NCBI GenBank assembly: GCA_937907245.1
Contig: CALCUM010000002.1
Coordinates: 124,001-188,000, forward strand
Source of the DNA: an uncultured Rhodobiaceae bacterium
GTDB taxonomy: Bacteria > Pseudomonadota > Alphaproteobacteria > RS24
Length of the DNA: 64,000 nt
Direction: 5' to 3'
The notes below the pieces were generated by a model. The model searched no databases and was not told where the DNA came from. It saw only the letters and a program-made list of their open reading frames with translations. This document shows positions 47,154 through 58,341 of this stretch, one piece after another (the first letter of the stretch is position 1; every line of letters starts with the position of its first letter). A program made the translations under genes and the position numbers.

Positions 47154-48326
47154 ATGACAACTTTGACGAAACCGGACATGCGTCCGGCAAACCCTAATTT
47201 TTCTTCTGGGCCATGTGCAAAACGCCCAGGGTTTTCCTTACAAGCTTTAAATGACGCGGTGCTTGGCCGGTCGCATCGCTCGAAACCGGGCAAGGCGAAA
47301 CTGGCCGAAGCCATCGACCGCACGCGTGCGGTTTTGGGCGTGCCAGATGACTATCACATCGGCATCGTACCCGCCTCCGACACTGGCGCCTATGAAATGG
47401 CCATGTGGTCTATGCTCGGCCAACGTGGCCTCGATATTCTGGCTTGGGAAAGCTTCGGCTCTGGTTGGGTCACCGATGTGGTGAAACAATTAAAGCTCGA
47501 CGATGTGCGCATCATGGAAGCCGACTACGGCCATCTGCCTGATTTAAGCGCCGTCGATTTCTCTCGCGATGTGGCCTTCACTTGGAACGGCACCACGGCC
47601 GGCGTTCGGGTGCCAAACGGCGACTGGATTAGCGATACCCGCGAAGGCCTAACGCTGTGCGATGCCACCTCCGCCGCCTTCGCCATGGATTTGGCTTGGG
47701 ATAAGTTGGATGTCACCACCTATAGCTGGCAAAAAGTGCTGGGCGGGGAAGCCGCCCACGGCATGCTAATTTTAAGCCCGCGCGCCGTCGCTCGCCTCGA
47801 AAGCTACACCCCCGCTTGGCCGCTGCCCAAAGTGTTCCGCCTGACCAAAGGCGGCAAGCTTATTGAGGGTATCTTCAAAGGCGAGACCATCAACACGCCG
47901 TCCATGTTGGCCGTGGAAGATTATCTCGACACCCTAAAATGGGCCGAAAGCATCGGCAGCCTATCTGGCCTTCTGGGTCGGGTGGCCGACAATAATAAAG
48001 CCTTGAACGACTGGGTAGCCAAAACCGATTGGGTGGCCAACCTATGCCAAGACGAAGCCAATCAGTCGACCACGTCGGTCTGCTTGCAAATCGTCGATGC
48101 CGAAGTGGTGGCCATGGCGCCAGAAGCACAAAGCGCTTTGGCCAAAAAAATCGCCAGCCTTCTGGATACAGAAGCCGTGGCCTATGACATCGGCGCCTAT
48201 CGCGATGCCCCTGCGGGCTTGCGAATTTGGGCCGGCGCGACGGTGGAAGCATCCGACCTCGCAAACCTAACTCCGTGGCTCGATTGGGCCTTCGAAACAG
48301 CCAAAATGGAGGCACAAAATGCCTAA
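47154..48326 (+). CDS. serC: phosphoserine aminotransferase
   Basis: A 390-residue PLP aminotransferase (3-phosphohydroxypyruvate + Glu to phosphoserine) of the alphaproteobacterial type. It has [20 protein letters not shown] at the N-terminus, [28 protein letters not shown] with the PLP-binding Asp, and the Schiff-base Lys in [15 protein letters not shown] (about 200). It overlaps serA by eight bases, making a serine operon controlled by the leader upstream. Confidence 0.96.
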   Translation: MTTLTKPDMRPANPNFSSGPCAKRPGFSLQALNDAVLGRSHRSKPGKAKLAEAIDRTRAVLGVPDDYHIGIVPASDTGAYEMAMWSMLGQRGLDILAWESFGSGWVTDVVKQLKLDDVRIMEADYGHLPDLSAVDFSRDVAFTWNGTTAGVRVPNGDWISDTREGLTLCDATSAAFAMDLAWDKLDVTTYSWQKVLGGEAAHGMLILSPRAVARLESYTPAWPLPKVFRLTKGGKLIEGIFKGETINTPSMLAVEDYLDTLKWAESIGSLSGLLGRVADNNKALNDWVAKTDWVANLCQDEANQSTTSVCLQIVDAEVVAMAPEAQSALAKKIASLLDTEAVAYDIGAYRDAPAGLRIWAGATVEASDLANLTPWLDWAFETAKMEAQNA

Positions 48327-49896
48327 AGTACTAATTGCAGATAAAATGAGCCCTGCCGCCGAGCAGATTTTTAAAGACCGTGGCGTCGAAGTCGACGTGA
48401 TTACCGGACTAGAACGCGATGAGTTGATTAAAATTATCGACCAATATGACGGCCTCGCCGTGCGTTCTTCCACCAAAGCCACGCCGCCCGTATTAGAAGC
48501 CGCCACCAATATGAAAGTCATTGGTCGCGCAGGCATTGGCGTCGATAACATCGACCTGCCAACCGCCACCGCAAACGGCATCGTGGTGATGAATACGCCG
48601 TTCGGCAATTCCATCACCACCGCAGAACATGCCATCGCGATGATGTTCGCCTTGGCGCGCCAAATTCCCGAAGCCAATGCCTCCACGCATGCTGGCAAAT
48701 GGGAAAAGTCGCGCTTCATGGGCGTCGAGCTGACGGGCAAAACTCTGGGCGTTATCGGTTGTGGCAACATTGGCTCCATCGCCGCCAGTCGCGCTTTAGG
48801 CTTGAAAATGAAAGTGGTCGCTTTTGACCCGTTCCTGACCCCAGACCGTGCGTTGGAAATGGGCGTCGAAAAAGCCGAGCTGAATGAGCTATTGGCGCGC
48901 GCCGATTTCATTACTTTGCACACACCGCTGACCGATAAAACACGCAACATTCTGGATGCGGACGCTTTGGCCAAATGTAAAAAAGGCGTGCGCATCATCA
49001 ATTGCGCGCGCGGCGGTCTCATCGATGAAGCAGCCCTCAAAGCCGCGCTCGAAAGCGGCCAAGTGGCCGGCGCCGCCTTGGATGTGTTCGAAGAAGAACC
49101 AGCCAAAACCAATGCTTTGTTCAACATGGAAAACGTCGTTTGTACCCCGCATTTGGGAGCCAGCACAGCCGAGGCGCAAGAAAATGTAGCCCTGCAAGTG
49201 GCCGAGCAAATGGCTGATTTCTTAATGACGGGTGCGGTAAATAACGCCATCAACGTGCCATCGATTTCAGCCGAAGACGCGCCTCGCTTGCGCCCCTTCG
49301 TCGCCTTGGCCGAGCAGCTTGGTCTGTTCGCCGGTCAATTGACCGAGAGCGGCATTGAAGGCGCAGAGATTGAATATGTCGGCGATGTCGCGGGCCTTAA
49401 CGTAGCGCCTCTGACATCGGCTATTATGGCCGGATTATTGCGCCCGCTATTGGCCGATGTGAACATGGTATCGGCACCGGCTATCGCCAAAGAGCGGGGC
49501 ATTACGGTGTCGGAATCGAAGCAAAGCAGCAAAGGCGCATTTGATAGTTATATCCGTCTGACCTTGAAAACCGAACGCCAACAGCGCTCGGTGGCGGGCA
49601 CGGTATTTTCGGATGGCAAGCCGCGCATCATTCAGGTGAAAGGCATTAACATTCACGCTGAACTGGCACCGAATGTGCTTTATGTTACCAACACCGATGA
49701 GCCAGGATTCATCGGGGCTTTGGGTAGCGCTTTGGGCAAACATGGCATCAATATTGCCAGCTTCCAATTGGGCCGAGAAAAGCCAGGTGGCGACGCCATC
49801 TCGCTGGTAAATATCGACAATCAAGTCAGCCCAGAAGTGCTCCGTGAGCTAGAGACATTATCTCAAGTGGTTCAAATTCAACAGCTCAGCTTCTAA
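48319..49896 (+). CDS. serA: D-3-phosphoglycerate dehydrogenase
   Basis: First enzyme of serine synthesis (3-phosphoglycerate to 3-phosphohydroxypyruvate, NAD). The 525-residue long form has a catalytic domain with [15 protein letters not shown] and [11 protein letters not shown], a NAD site [20 protein letters not shown] (about 145-165), [13 protein letters not shown] and [17 protein letters not shown] with the catalytic His. An intervening ASB domain and a C-terminal ACT domain ([20 protein letters not shown]), which usually mediates serine control, follow. Confidence 0.97.
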   Translation: MPKVLIADKMSPAAEQIFKDRGVEVDVITGLERDELIKIIDQYDGLAVRSSTKATPPVLEAATNMKVIGRAGIGVDNIDLPTATANGIVVMNTPFGNSITTAEHAIAMMFALARQIPEANASTHAGKWEKSRFMGVELTGKTLGVIGCGNIGSIAASRALGLKMKVVAFDPFLTPDRALEMGVEKAELNELLARADFITLHTPLTDKTRNILDADALAKCKKGVRIINCARGGLIDEAALKAALESGQVAGAALDVFEEEPAKTNALFNMENVVCTPHLGASTAEAQENVALQVAEQMADFLMTGAVNNAINVPSISAEDAPRLRPFVALAEQLGLFAGQLTESGIEGAEIEYVGDVAGLNVAPLTSAIMAGLLRPLLADVNMVSAPAIAKERGITVSESKQSSKGAFDSYIRLTLKTERQQRSVAGTVFSDGKPRIIQVKGINIHAELAPNVLYVTNTDEPGFIGALGSALGKHGINIASFQLGREKPGGDAISLVNIDNQVSPEVLRELETLSQVVQIQQLSF

Positions 49897-51237
<1,341 letters not shown>

Positions 51238-51248
51238 TCCGCAAACGC

Positions 51249-52223
51249 TTAGTGGTTAGCGGTTTCCCCCTCAATGGTCACACCGCCAGCGTGTGGCAAG
51301 GCGGACGACATTGCGGCCTTTAATTTTTCAAAAGCTCGCGCCTCAATTTGGCGGATGCGTTCACGGCTAACATCATGGCGGTGGCTCAAAATCTCTAGGG
51401 TTTCGGGCGGGTCGGTAAGGCGTCGCGCCATGAGAATTTCACGTTCTCGCTCGTTCAGTGTTGCCATGGCATCCATTAAAATGGCGTGCCGCGCGCTGTT
51501 TTCATCTTTCGCCAACGCTTGGGCTTCTGGGTTGGGAGTTTCATCTTCCAGCCAATCTTGCCATTCGCCGCCGCCCTCATCGCCCATATCGCCGCCACGC
51601 AAAGGCGCGTTCAACGACTGATCGCCGCTCATACGGCCTTCCATCGAGGTCACTTCATCTTCTCGAACGCCAAGGCGTTCGGCAATGTCTGAGACTTGGT
51701 CTGGGTTCAAAGAGCCACCATCGATGGCGTTAATCTCGCCTTTCAGGCGGCGTAGATTAAAGAATAATTTTTTCTGCGCGGCTGTGGTGCCGATTTTCAC
51801 CAAAGACCAGCTGCGCAAAACATATTCTTGTATCGAGGCGCGGATCCACCACATGGCATAGGTGGCCAAGCGGAAGCCGCGGTCGGGATCAAATTTTTGC
51901 ACAGCGCGCATCAGCCCGACATTGCCTTCCGAGATAACTTCACCAATCGGCAAACCATAGCCGCGATAGCCCATGGCGATTTTGGCCACTAAGCGCAAAT
52001 GGCTGGTGACCAATTTATGGGCCGATTTCGTGTCGCCGGATTTGGCGTAATCTTTGGCCAGTTCAAATTCCTCTTGCGCTTCGAGCATTGGAAATTTGCG
52101 AATGTCTGTGAGGTAGCGAGACAAACTGCCTTCGGGATTGGGCGCAGGCGCAAGCGCCACCGCTTTCGACTTCGAAGCAGTTGCCTTTTTAACCGGCTTG
52201 AGGGCTGTTTTTTTATCACTCAT
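51249..52223 (-). CDS. rpoH: RNA polymerase sigma-32 factor (heat shock)
   Basis: A 324-residue sigma-70 family factor. Region 2 has HLRLVAKIAMGYRGYGLPIG, EGNVGLMRAVQKFDPDRGFR and LATYAMWWIRASIQEYVLRS. The RpoH box QKKLFFNLRRLKG (about 150-162) is diagnostic and contributes to FtsH/chaperone control. Region 4 has LNEREREILMARRL and the HTH DVSRERIRQIEARAFEKL. The N-terminus carries a Lys/Ala-rich extension of about 30 residues (KPVKKATASKSKAVALAPAP) not seen in E. coli RpoH. Confidence 0.95.
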   Translation of the reverse strand: MSDKKTALKPVKKATASKSKAVALAPAPNPEGSLSRYLTDIRKFPMLEAQEEFELAKDYAKSGDTKSAHKLVTSHLRLVAKIAMGYRGYGLPIGEVISEGNVGLMRAVQKFDPDRGFRLATYAMWWIRASIQEYVLRSWSLVKIGTTAAQKKLFFNLRRLKGEINAIDGGSLNPDQVSDIAERLGVREDEVTSMEGRMSGDQSLNAPLRGGDMGDEGGGEWQDWLEDETPNPEAQALAKDENSARHAILMDAMATLNEREREILMARRLTDPPETLEILSHRHDVSRERIRQIEARAFEKLKAAMSSALPHAGGVTIEGETANH

Positions 52224-52273
52224 ATAATTTATATAGGAGCGGTTTATGGCGATTTAAAGACCCAATAAAAAGT

Positions 52274-53296
52274 TTATGTCGCCAGTTTCATCTCGGTGCT
52301 TTCCAAATCTTCCACCAAGCGTTGCAGATCATCGGGCAGGGGCGCTTCATAATAATGCGTCTCGCCGGTTATAGGGTGCTCAAAGCCGAGCGCGGCGGCA
52401 TGTAAGGCCTGCCTGTCCAGCGCCGTGAGGGCTGACTTTTGGGCCTCGGTAAGATGAATGGAACGGCTTTTCATGCCACTGCCATATAGTTTATCGCCCA
52501 AAACAGGATGGCTCATATGCGCCATATGCACCCGAATTTGATGCGTGCGTCCGGTCTCCAAACGGCATTCGACGAGGCTAACTTGGCCATTGGCGAATTG
52601 GCGCTGGCGCCGATAATGGGTTACCGCATGGCGCGCCGTTTTGGCTCTGGAAATAGCAATTTTCTTGCGATTATTGGTCGCCCGAGCCAAAGGCATATCC
52701 ACCGTGCCTGCGGCGGGCAGGGGCACGCCCCAGACGAGGGCTTTATACAGCCGTTGCATGCGCCCGTCTTGGCCGTGGGCGGCAAATTGCTCGCTTAGGC
52801 CTCGGTGCGCTTTGTCGTTTTTGGCCACCACCATAATGCCGCTGGTATCTTTATCCAGCCGATGGACGATGCCCGGGCGTTTTTCGCCGCCAATGCCAGA
52901 TAGCGTGTCGCCACAATGCGCCAGCAACGCATTGACCAGCGTTTTGTCGGGGCTACCGGGGGCCGGATGAACGACCATACCGGCTGGCTTATTGACCACC
53001 AAAAGCGCGTCATCTTCGAAAATAATATCCAAAGCGATATCTTGCGCCTTTACCGTGGTGTCGATAGGCGGGGGTAAAATCAGCTCGACGATATCATCTT
53101 GTTTGACCCGCCAGGACGGGTCTTTTATGGTCTGGGAGGCCTGTCGGCGCGTCACGACACATTGGCCATCTTTAATCAGCTCTTGCACGCGCACACGAGA
53201 TAAATCTTCACTAGCCATCGCCACACGGCGGTCTAGGCGCGCGCCATCCGAGGCGTAATCTACGGCGAAAGCCAATTTTTCAGGGAGTTCAGTCAT
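52274..53296 (-). CDS. rluD: 23S rRNA pseudouridine synthase RluD family
   Basis: A 340-residue pseudouridine synthase. It has an N-terminal S4 domain (GARLDRRVAMASEDLSRVRV), then VVNKPAGMVVHPAPGSPDKT and the catalytic Asp in GIVHRLDKDTSGIMVVAKN, and the C-terminal LETGRTHQIRVHMAHMSHPV. RluD modifies uridines 1911/1915/1917 in helix 69 of 23S rRNA; RluC specificity cannot be fully excluded. Its ATG overlaps the start of the divergent small membrane protein gene. Confidence 0.92.
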   Translation of the reverse strand: MTELPEKLAFAVDYASDGARLDRRVAMASEDLSRVRVQELIKDGQCVVTRRQASQTIKDPSWRVKQDDIVELILPPPIDTTVKAQDIALDIIFEDDALLVVNKPAGMVVHPAPGSPDKTLVNALLAHCGDTLSGIGGEKRPGIVHRLDKDTSGIMVVAKNDKAHRGLSEQFAAHGQDGRMQRLYKALVWGVPLPAAGTVDMPLARATNNRKKIAISRAKTARHAVTHYRRQRQFANGQVSLVECRLETGRTHQIRVHMAHMSHPVLGDKLYGSGMKSRSIHLTEAQKSALTALDRQALHAAALGFEHPITGETHYYEAPLPDDLQRLVEDLESTEMKLAT

Positions 53297-53687
53297 GTCT
53301 CAAGATACCGCCATGTCGCCAAATAAAGCAAATCGTGGAGAAGCAGAAAACGCTTCGGAGGAAGCTATAGCACAACCTTCGGCGCGCTACGTGCGTGTTT
53401 TGTTAATAGTTGTCATTGGTCTTGGGGTGCTGATGGTCGGCGGTGCTGCCGTGGTAATCGGCACCGTCATCAAACGCGTGTCCAACCCGGAAGCGGTTCC
53501 TGTTAAGCCAGGTTTCGGGGAAACGGAGATTAGCATTCCCCTCGACAGCCAAGTTATCGGCGTCGACAATGGCGACACGCGCATTATCGTTAAGTTGCAG
53601 GATGGAGAAGGGCCTTTGTTGATTTTGCTCGACCCACGCAAAGGCGAGGAAAAGGGCCGCATTCGGTTGCGCCCGCAAGCCCAGTAA
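53295..53687 (+). CDS. small single-pass membrane protein (DUF6476-like)
   Basis: A 130-residue protein with a charged N-terminus and one TM helix (VRVLLIVVIGLGVLMVGGAA, about 35-58). A periplasmic beta-rich tail follows (EISIPLDSQVIGVDNGDTRI, then LLILDPRKGEEKGRIRL). It resembles, from memory, small DUF6476 proteins that sit next to rluD and rpoH in Alphaproteobacteria. Function unknown. Divergent from rluD with overlapping starts, so both must share a very compact promoter region lying inside each other's coding sequence. Confidence 0.7.
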   Translation: MSQDTAMSPNKANRGEAENASEEAIAQPSARYVRVLLIVVIGLGVLMVGGAAVVIGTVIKRVSNPEAVPVKPGFGETEISIPLDSQVIGVDNGDTRIIVKLQDGEGPLLILLDPRKGEEKGRIRLRPQAQ

Positions 53688-53708
53688 ATTTGCTTTGGAG
53701 GCAAGGGA

Positions 53709-54647
53709 ATGGCCAAAATATCGATATTAGCCAGTGTGGTTCTGGCGTGCGTTGTGATTCTGCTTTTGCTGTATCAGGCAGGCAATCGCGAGACCTTGAG
53801 TGCGGCCCAGTTTCGCGCCGATAGCGGCTATCGTGAGGCTAAATTGAGCGATGGGGTTACTGCCTATCAAATCAGCGGTCCCGAAAATGGCCCCGCCGTG
53901 ATTATTATTCATGGCGGCACGCTTGGCTCGATGGCCTATCAAGCCTATGTGCCGCCCCTGGTAAAAGCGGGCTATCGCGTGGTGGTTTATGATCAATATG
54001 GGCGCGGATTTTCCGATCGACCGATGGTCCCGCTTTCTATCGATTTAATGCGCCATCAATTGCGTGAGCTGATGGACCATTTGCAAATTCAACAAGCCAA
54101 TTTATTCGGCGTCAGTTTTGGCGGGGCTATTTTGGCCCGTTTCGGCGCTAGGCACCCAGAGCGCGTCGCTGCTTTGGCGTATCAGGTTCCAGTTATTGAA
54201 GGGGCGAGCGTTGGGTTAACCGGAAAGCTAGTTGCTATGCCGATTGTGGGCCAGTTTCTATCTCGGTTTGTGGCAATCCCGAGCATTATTTCGCGTGGCG
54301 AAAGTTTTGGTACGCAGAGCGAAGAGGCACGGCGAGTGGTCGCTCATTTTACCCAGCAATTTAACGTGCAAGGCACGGAGCGCATGATGCGGGATCTATT
54401 GGTTGGGGATGCCCTATCGAGCCGTATGGCTGACCACATAACGATTGGCGCGAAGGGTATGCGCGCGCAATTCGTTTATGCAACGGATGATCCTGAAATA
54501 AAGGCCGAACAAGTAGAGGCTGCCCTCGCGCATTATGCTTCGCCAGACGTGCATAAATACACGGGCGGGCATTTTTTCTCCTCGGGTAAAAGCGAAGCGC
54601 TTGCGGCAAAACTTGATGATTTTTTCAGCGCAGGGAAACAACGCTAA
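53709..54647 (+). CDS. membrane-anchored alpha/beta hydrolase
   Basis: A 312-residue protein with an N-terminal TM/signal anchor (ISILASVVLACVVILLLLYQ). An alpha/beta hydrolase fold follows: oxyanion region IIIHGGTLGSMAYQAY, VVVYDQYGRGFSDRP, and nucleophile elbow GVSFGG (Ser about 130). The acid is probably in VYATDDPEIKAE and the catalytic His in YTGGHFFSSG. The fold covers esterases, epoxide and haloalkane hydrolases; substrate unknown. It overlaps the convergent eipA stop by four bases. Confidence 0.82.
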   Translation: MAKISILASVVLACVVILLLLYQAGNRETLSAAQFRADSGYREAKLSDGVTAYQISGPENGPAVIIIHGGTLGSMAYQAYVPPLVKAGYRVVVYDQYGRGFSDRPMVPLSIDLMRHQLRELMDHLQIQQANLFGVSFGGAILARFGARHPERVAALAYQVPVIEGASVGLTGKLVAMPIVGQFLSRFVAIPSIISRGESFGTQSEEARRVVAHFTQQFNVQGTERMMRDLLVGDALSSRMADHITIGAKGMRAQFVYATDDPEIKAEQVEAALAHYASPDVHKYTGGHFFSSGKSEALAAKLDDFFSAGKQR

Positions 54648-55228
54648 AATGGCATCCAGCTTTTTGTCGGGCTGAATTTTACATAGCCAAGACTAATGCC
54701 GACTTGGTAGCCGACCCCGGCTCGCATAGGCACGACGACCGTGCGGCCGCGTCGTAAATAATGAAAAGCAACACCGCCAACGGCAATTAAAGAGCCATCG
54801 ATACCGGGTATGCGTTTATACAAATCTTCTGGCTTATCTACGTTGTAAACCAGCGCGAAGCTCTTGGACCCTGTGGCGCCCATATCGATGCCCACAGAGG
54901 GGCCGCGCCAATAAATAGTCTCTTCTCTTCCGTCTTTAAAAGTAAGGGTGCCGCGCCCATAACGCACGCCCAACATGGCGGAAACAGACAGCTCTTCGCC
55001 CCGAATAACAGCCGTTGGTATGCCATAGCGAGAGAAAGCATGGTCGACAACCTTAGCCATCGTCTCGGCCGTCGCACCCAAATATTTGGCAGACGCGATA
55101 ACGATACTGTTCTCTGAAAAATCTTCTACACTCGGGGGGTGTTTAGAGGCCTGTTGTGCACCTGCAGGTTGCATTGGCAAACAGAGCATGAGCGAAAAGA
55201 CATAGATATATAAAGAATATCTCATCAT
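54644..55228 (-). CDS. eipA: EipA family (DUF1134) periplasmic protein
   Basis: A 194-residue exported protein: signal peptide (MMRYSLYIYVFSLMLCLPMQ, cleavage near AGAQQA) followed by a DUF1134 domain. The domain includes VDHAFSRYGIPTAVIRGEEL, VRYGRGTLTF, PSVGIDMGATGSKSFALVYN and RRGRTVVVPMRAGVGYQVGI. In Brucella, EipA supports envelope integrity and is under CtrA control; ctrA lies 0.9 kb away here. Conserved across Alphaproteobacteria, so a good taxonomic marker. Confidence 0.88.
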   Translation of the reverse strand: MMRYSLYIYVFSLMLCLPMQPAGAQQASKHPPSVEDFSENSIVIASAKYLGATAETMAKVVDHAFSRYGIPTAVIRGEELSVSAMLGVRYGRGTLTFKDGREETIYWRGPSVGIDMGATGSKSFALVYNVDKPEDLYKRIPGIDGSLIAVGGVAFHYLRRGRTVVVPMRAGVGYQVGISLGYVKFSPTKSWMPF

Positions 55229-55246
55229 CGGCTCCCCCCAAGCTCG

Positions 55247-56089
55247 TTACTTCAAAGCATCTTGCCAGTTATCGGAGGCGGCTGCAATAAAAGAAGGGTT
55301 GTCGAGGCCTCGCTCTAATTTAGCATAGGTGAAGCGGCTTCCATCGCTAAAGGTTACCACACCGCCTGCGGCTTCTAATATGGCTTGTCCGGCGGCAGTG
55401 TCCCATTCCATGGTGCGGCCATAGCGGGGGTAAAAATCGGCGGAGCCTTCGGCCAATAAGCAGAATTTGTAGGACGAGGCGGTGGCGATGGTTTTGGTGA
55501 CATGCAATTGCTCGATGATGTCCTCGGTCTCAGAGTCTCGGTGTGAATAACTGGCAATAACTTTGACGCCTTTTTCGGTAATCCGCTCGGTGCGCAAACG
55601 CGTAGCTTGAGTAATATCCAATTTACCATCGGGGGCGATATTTAAGCGATAGGCGGCATCAGTTCCGCTGAAATAAAGTTTTTCATGGACGGGCGCATAA
55701 ATAACCCCGGCCACTGGCACGCGGTCGACAATCAGCCCAATGTTGACGGTGAAATTATCCCGCTTGGCCACAAAGTCTCGCGTGCCATCTAGCGGGTCGA
55801 GCAAGAAAAAAGCATCGTCGAGTTTTTCCGGCGTTTGCACAGAGCAAGCCTCTTCTCCGATGACTTGTACTTGCGGCGCGATTTTCGATAGAGCGGTCTC
55901 TAGCAATATTTCAGCATCTCGGTCGGCTTGCGTGACCGGCGATTTATCAGCTTTGGTCTCTTCTTCAACGCCGTTTCTGAAATGCGTCATAATTAACGCG
56001 CCAGCGTCCAAGGACATTTGGCACATGGCGGCCATGAAGGCTGGGGCGTGGGGATCAAACCCCAATTTTTGAATAATTGTTTGTGACAT
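55247..56089 (-). CDS. cysQ: 3'(2'),5'-bisphosphate nucleotidase CysQ
   Basis: A 280-residue inositol monophosphatase-fold, Mg-dependent phosphatase that removes the 3' phosphate of PAP from sulfate assimilation. Metal ligands sit in SPVTQADRDAE, VIGEEA (Glu) and LDPLDGTRDFVAKRDNF (Asp, Asp). The C-terminal metal Asp is in YGRTMEWDTAAGQAILEAAGG. The FVAKRDNFTVNI loop is typical of CysQ over SuhB. 18 bp upstream of eipA and possibly cotranscribed. Confidence 0.9.
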   Translation of the reverse strand: MSQTIIQKLGFDPHAPAFMAAMCQMSLDAGALIMTHFRNGVEEETKADKSPVTQADRDAEILLETALSKIAPQVQVIGEEACSVQTPEKLDDAFFLLDPLDGTRDFVAKRDNFTVNIGLIVDRVPVAGVIYAPVHEKLYFSGTDAAYRLNIAPDGKLDITQATRLRTERITEKGVKVIASYSHRDSETEDIIEQLHVTKTIATASSYKFCLLAEGSADFYPRYGRTMEWDTAAGQAILEAAGGVVTFSDGSRFTYAKLERGLDNPSFIAAASDNWQDALK

Positions 56090-56143
56090 AGGCCTGTGCT
56101 TAGCACAGGCCTATGCAAACAGGAAGTTAAACAGCGGCTCGAC

Positions 56144-56836
56144 TTAAGCGCTACACTGCATTTGGTCTGTGTTGACCCGATACCCACGGCCCCAAACGGT
56201 TTGGATAAGCGGGGCGGGTGCACCAGCTTTTTCAATTTTCTTGCGAAGCTTGCAGATAAAGACATCGATGATTTTCATCTCAGGCTCATCCATGCCGCCA
56301 TATAGATGGTCGAGGAAGCTCTCTTTCGAGACCACATTGCCTTTTCGCAAGCACAAGAGCTCGAACATTTGATATTCCTTAGAGGTCAGCTCCACACGGG
56401 TATCGCCCACAACAACATCGCGAGCCGAGAGATCTAAAGTCAGGTCGCCAAATTGCAGGATGTTTTGCGAATGTCCATTGGTGCGCCGCACGAGGGCTTG
56501 CAGTCGAGCGCTTAGCTCTTGCATGTTAAATTGCTTGATAAGGTAATCATCGGCGCCGCTTTTTAAGCAAGACAGGCGCGATTCCACTTCGGCATCGCCT
56601 GATAGAATAAGGACGGGCATATTTGTGTTTTTCTGTCGGAGGTTTGCCAGTACTTCGTCGCCGCGCATATCGGGCAGGCCAAGGTCGAGAATCATAACTT
56701 GATATTCATACAAGTCAGCGAGTTCTAGCCCGTCTTCTCCACGGTCAGCCTCATCGACATGAAAACCTTCGGCTTCCAGCGCTTCGGTTATCGATTGGGA
56801 AATCCATACTTCATCTTCGATTAATAATACTCTCAC
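56144..56836 (-). CDS. ctrA: cell cycle response regulator CtrA
   Basis: A 230-residue OmpR-type regulator. The receiver domain has the acidic pocket MRVLLIEDE, phospho-acceptor Asp51 in MILDLGLPDMRGDE and the conserved Lys in YLIKQFNMQEL. The DNA-binding winged helix contains LTSKEYQMFELLCLRKGNVV and the KIIDVFICKLRKKI recognition helix, near-identical to the CtrA family. The C-terminus is hydrophobic and neutral (MQCSA), where Caulobacter CtrA has the AA proteolysis tag, so ClpXP turnover may differ. CtrA controls cell-cycle, motility and envelope genes. Confidence 0.95.
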   Translation of the reverse strand: MRVLLIEDEVWISQSITEALEAEGFHVDEADRGEDGLELADLYEYQVMILDLGLPDMRGDEVLANLRQKNTNMPVLILSGDAEVESRLSCLKSGADDYLIKQFNMQELSARLQALVRRTNGHSQNILQFGDLTLDLSARDVVVGDTRVELTSKEYQMFELLCLRKGNVVSKESFLDHLYGGMDEPEMKIIDVFICKLRKKIEKAGAPAPLIQTVWGRGYRVNTDQMQCSA

Positions 56837-57041
56837 GGTTAACTCCTACATTTACGACTAAGTTTGCAACTAGGCTTAGAAAACCCCGAAATGCGCATCA
56901 CAAACAAATCAACTTTTTGTGAGGTCGCGTGAACTACCCGTTAAACGAGGGGAATCTGGGGTTTTGACGCGTCAAGAAATCAGAAATCAATTTCAAATCC
57001 AAGGCTTGCGACTTGCGCGGCCATGCTATAGTGAACCCCTT
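56837..57041. promoter_or_regulatory. ctrA-mnmA divergent promoter region with palindrome
   Basis: It contains a perfect 12-bp palindrome TTGACGCGTCAA (56964-56975). A possible mnmA promoter is TTGCGA (57006-57011) with TATAGT (57027-57032), which would start transcription only two or three bases before the mnmA ATG. One GAATC (GANTC) methylation site lies near 56952. No full TTAA-N7-TTAA CtrA box was found, although GTTAAC and GTTAAAC half-boxes are present. Confidence 0.45.
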
Positions 57042-58202
57042 ATGAAGACTCAAGACGCCCTTTTCGCGCTCGACGCGCTGCCCGATATCGACCTCGGCAT
57101 CGGCACGCAACAGCAGCGCAGCCAGCAGCGCGTGGTTATTGCTATGTCCGGCGGTGTCGATAGCTCTGTGGCAGCTGCGCTGGTCAAGCGCGCGGGCTAT
57201 GATGCGGTGGGCATTACTCTGCAACTCTACGATCACGGCGAAGCCATTCGGCGCAAAGGCGCCTGCTGTGCGGGACAAGACATCCACGATGCCCGCTCGG
57301 TGGCGGCCAGTTTGGATATGCCGCATTATGTGTTGGATTACGAATCGCGTTTCAAAGAAAGCGTGATGGATGAATTCGTGGATGGCTATTTGGCCGGTCA
57401 TACGCCCATTCCCTGCATCCGCTGCAATGAGACAGTGAAATTTAGAGACCTTCTGGGCATGGCGCGCGACTTGGGCGCGGTGGCCATGGTGACCGGGCAT
57501 TATATCGCAACCCGCGAGACTGACAGCGGCTGGGAAATGCATCGGCCGTTAGATTTGGCGCGCGATCAATCGTATTTTCTTTTCTCGACCACCCAAGAGC
57601 AGCTTGAGTTCTTGCGCTTTCCTCTGGCGCATTTGAGCAAAGATGAGATACGCGACTATGCCGCCTCGCTGGGCCTGATGGTAGCCGATAAACCCGATAG
57701 CATGGATATTTGCTTTGTCCCGAACGGCGATTACGCCAGCGTGATTAAGCGCCTGCGGCCAGATTGTAGCCTGCCTGGTGAAATTCGTCATATGGACGGC
57801 ACGCTTTTGGGCACGCACCAAGGGGTGCTGCATTATACGGTTGGCCAAAGACGCGGACTTGGCGTGGCCACGGGCGACCCGATTTATGTGGTAGCGATTG
57901 ATGCCGATAAACGCGAAGTGATTGTTGGCCCGCGCGAAGCTTTGGCGCGCGCGCGGGTGCATCTCGATGAAGTTAATTGGCTTGGCGATGCGACCCAAGG
58001 CCCGATTGACGTTCTGGCGCGCATTCGCTCGACGGGCGACCCTGCGCCAGCGCAATTACACTTGGGCGAAAACGGCCAAGCTGATGTTGTTCTCTCAAAC
58101 CCTGAAGAGGGGGTTTCGCCGGGTCAGGCTTGCGTATTTTACGCGAGCGATGGCGACCGCGTGCTAGGCGGCGGCTGGATAAAAAGCGCCTCTGTTTCTT
58201 AA
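57042..58202 (+). CDS. mnmA: tRNA-specific 2-thiouridylase MnmA
   Basis: Thiolates U34 of Lys, Glu and Gln tRNAs. From the ATG at 57042 the protein has 386 residues. The PP-loop is SGGVDSS (36-42). The catalytic cysteines are in [11 protein letters not shown] and [10 protein letters not shown], with TGHYIATR and GQRRGLGV between and after. The frame is open further upstream (56919), but that segment has no family similarity. No Shine-Dalgarno is present, and the putative -10 box is only nine bases away, so the mRNA may be leaderless. Confidence 0.95.
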   Translation: MKTQDALFALDALPDIDLGIGTQQQRSQQRVVIAMSGGVDSSVAAALVKRAGYDAVGITLQLYDHGEAIRRKGACCAGQDIHDARSVAASLDMPHYVLDYESRFKESVMDEFVDGYLAGHTPIPCIRCNETVKFRDLLGMARDLGAVAMVTGHYIATRETDSGWEMHRPLDLARDQSYFLFSTTQEQLEFLRFPLAHLSKDEIRDYAASLGLMVADKPDSMDICFVPNGDYASVIKRLRPDCSLPGEIRHMDGTLLGTHQGVLHYTVGQRRGLGVATGDPIYVVAIDADKREVIVGPREALARARVHLDEVNWLGDATQGPIDVLARIRSTGDPAPAQLHLGENGQADVVLSNPEEGVSPGQACVFYASDGDRVLGGGWIKSASVS

Positions 58203-58253
58203 ATGAATGTTTCCTAAATGGATGTTTCTGAAATGAATGTTTCCTAATTCGTT
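58194..58253 (+). repeat. four tandem 15-bp repeats over the mnmA stop codon
   Basis: Units such as GTTTCTTAAATGAAT and GTTTCCTAAATGGAT repeat from the last codons of mnmA into the intergenic region (the fourth unit is diverged). Because 15 is a multiple of three, each unit keeps the mnmA frame and repeats Val-Ser-stop-Met-Asn. This suggests duplication of the end of the gene. Confidence 0.85.
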
Positions 58254-58341
58254 AGTTCGGAAAACTCTATAAATTCGTTTATGCAAAAACCATGCCATTT
58301 CTACATTGTTTTTGCTAAGCTGCGCGCCACAGGAGATTTCT

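Noticed and set aside
56837-57041. CtrA autoregulatory site
   Set aside because: Only half-boxes (GTTAAC, GTTAAAC) were found, not TTAA-N7-TTAA.
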